The notes under the pieces are model-generated. The model ran no database searches, had not been told where the DNA came from, and saw only the letters and a program-made list of their open reading frames with translations. A DNA stretch of 64,000 bases from Gammaproteobacteria bacterium UBA5109 (GTDB lineage: Bacteria > Pseudomonadota > Gammaproteobacteria > Pseudomonadales > Pseudohongiellaceae), in NCBI GenBank assembly GCA_002414385.1, contig DHZH01000002.1, positions 62,001 through 126,000 on the forward strand, read 5' to 3'. Both the position numbers and the translations under genes were made by a program. This document shows positions 63,616 through 64,000 of the stretch, piece after piece. Position 1 is the stretch's first letter. Each line of letters starts with the position of its first letter.

Positions 63616-64000
63616 TAGAGCGTACTCGTAATTTCAGGGAAGACTTTGTAAAACATGATCCAGGCCATCAACAAAGTCAGGCCCAGATTCAGGCTCTGAC
63701 CACAGGCATAAAGGATCAGGGGTTTGCCTCCGGAAAACTGCTCGCGCAGCTCCTTGAAGTTGGTGGACAAACCGATGCTGACAAAGGCCAGGCAGAACAG
63801 CCAGCCGCGCATGTCGGAACTGAAATCCAGCACGCCGTTTTCCAGCAGGGCAATGGCCAGAGGCTCTTCCATCATTGAAAACAGCAGTGAGAAAAACAGG
63901 CTGGCGCCAATAAAACCCAGCACGAATTTGGGAAAACGCAACCAGATTTCCGAGGCACCAATTTCCTGGCCAGCAGTATTATCAACTTTACTGGTCCAGT
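63615..64000 (-). CDS. C-terminal part of a YeiH-family putative sulfate/anion exporter, partial
   Basis: The frame is open through the right edge of the window, so the gene's start is outside. The visible 128 or so residues include three or four helices ([57 protein letters not shown]). The pattern [17 protein letters not shown] is characteristic of YeiH/DUF340-type putative sulfate exporters. The start codon is not within the window. It is followed by the coupled small membrane protein gene. Confidence 0.76.
   Translation of the reverse strand, partial: WTSKVDNTAGQEIGASEIWLRFPKFVLGFIGASLFFSLLFSMMEEPLAIALLENGVLDFSSDMRGWLFCLAFVSIGLSTNFKELREQFSGGKPLILYACGQSLNLGLTLLMAWIMFYKVFPEITSTL

Noticed and set aside
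1..64000. CRISPR arrays, tRNA, rRNA or complete IS elements
   Set aside because: No regularly spaced repeat array, cloverleaf pattern, rRNA stretch or transposase with terminal inverted repeats was seen; the only transposase-like gene is the RAYT, which carries none.

Overview
The window is about 64 kb of roughly 50% GC chromosomal DNA from a free-living gammaproteobacterium. Support comes from the inner-core LPS operon waaF-waaC-waaG, the CmoA/CmoB wobble-uridine pair, RpoH, TrmB, FtsY-FtsE-FtsX, an iron-type SodB and long-form LeuA, all of gammaproteobacterial type. The mix of secreted proteases, Tat-exported molybdenum enzyme subunits and lipoproteins suggests a marine or other environmental heterotroph. 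I cannot name a genus from sequence alone. No rRNA, tRNA, CRISPR array, prophage or complete insertion sequence was seen.

Layout. Bases 1-5525 hold LPS-core genes: the tail of a kinase-like gene, two glycosyltransferases, and waaF-waaC-waaG on the minus strand, directly behind a GspE/PilB-type ATPase gene (5533-7308). Next come a RAYT-type transposase gene (7404-8381), cmoA-cmoB, a HIT protein, a REP/BIME-like palindrome pair (11018-11079), and divergent Lrp-family and leuA genes. Bases 13.5-24.5 kb are housekeeping and small accessory genes: YgjP-type metallopeptidase, a transglutaminase gene with an apparent frameshift, YcaQ, MATE, LysE, an AAC(3)-I-like acetyltransferase, RDD, a DksA/TraR-type zinc finger apparently starting at ATT, a PepSY-type membrane protein, trmB, DUF423 and rpoH. 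Bases 24.8-30.2 kb hold a lipoprotein cytochrome c, a TauE/SafE permease, a twice-repeated two-gene cassette of small membrane proteins, an esterase, a thioredoxin-fold protein and a YchJ-type protein.

The most striking region is 30589-43826, seven plus-strand genes with stop/start overlaps or very short gaps: a VWA/glutamine-amidotransferase-like membrane protein, a secreted caspase/legumain-fold protein apparently lacking its cysteine, a secreted TPR protein with a zinc-protease motif, a MoxR AAA+ ATPase, a DUF58 protein, a BatA/VWA membrane protein and a 1260-residue DUF4175-like protein. The MoxR-DUF58-VWA core resembles Bat/aerotolerance-type loci, while the two peptidase-like exported genes suggest an envelope chaperone/protease machine whose role is not established.

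Downstream are a sulfotransferase, a VIT1/CCC1 transporter, a lipoprotein phosphoesterase, gcvP and gcvT without gcvH between them, a secreted M6-type protease divergent from a pair of exported TPR proteins with TonB-C-like ends, isoquinoline-oxidoreductase-type iorA/iorB, sodB, ftsX-ftsE-ftsY and, at the right edge, a truncated YeiH-type transporter gene with a small membrane-protein gene.
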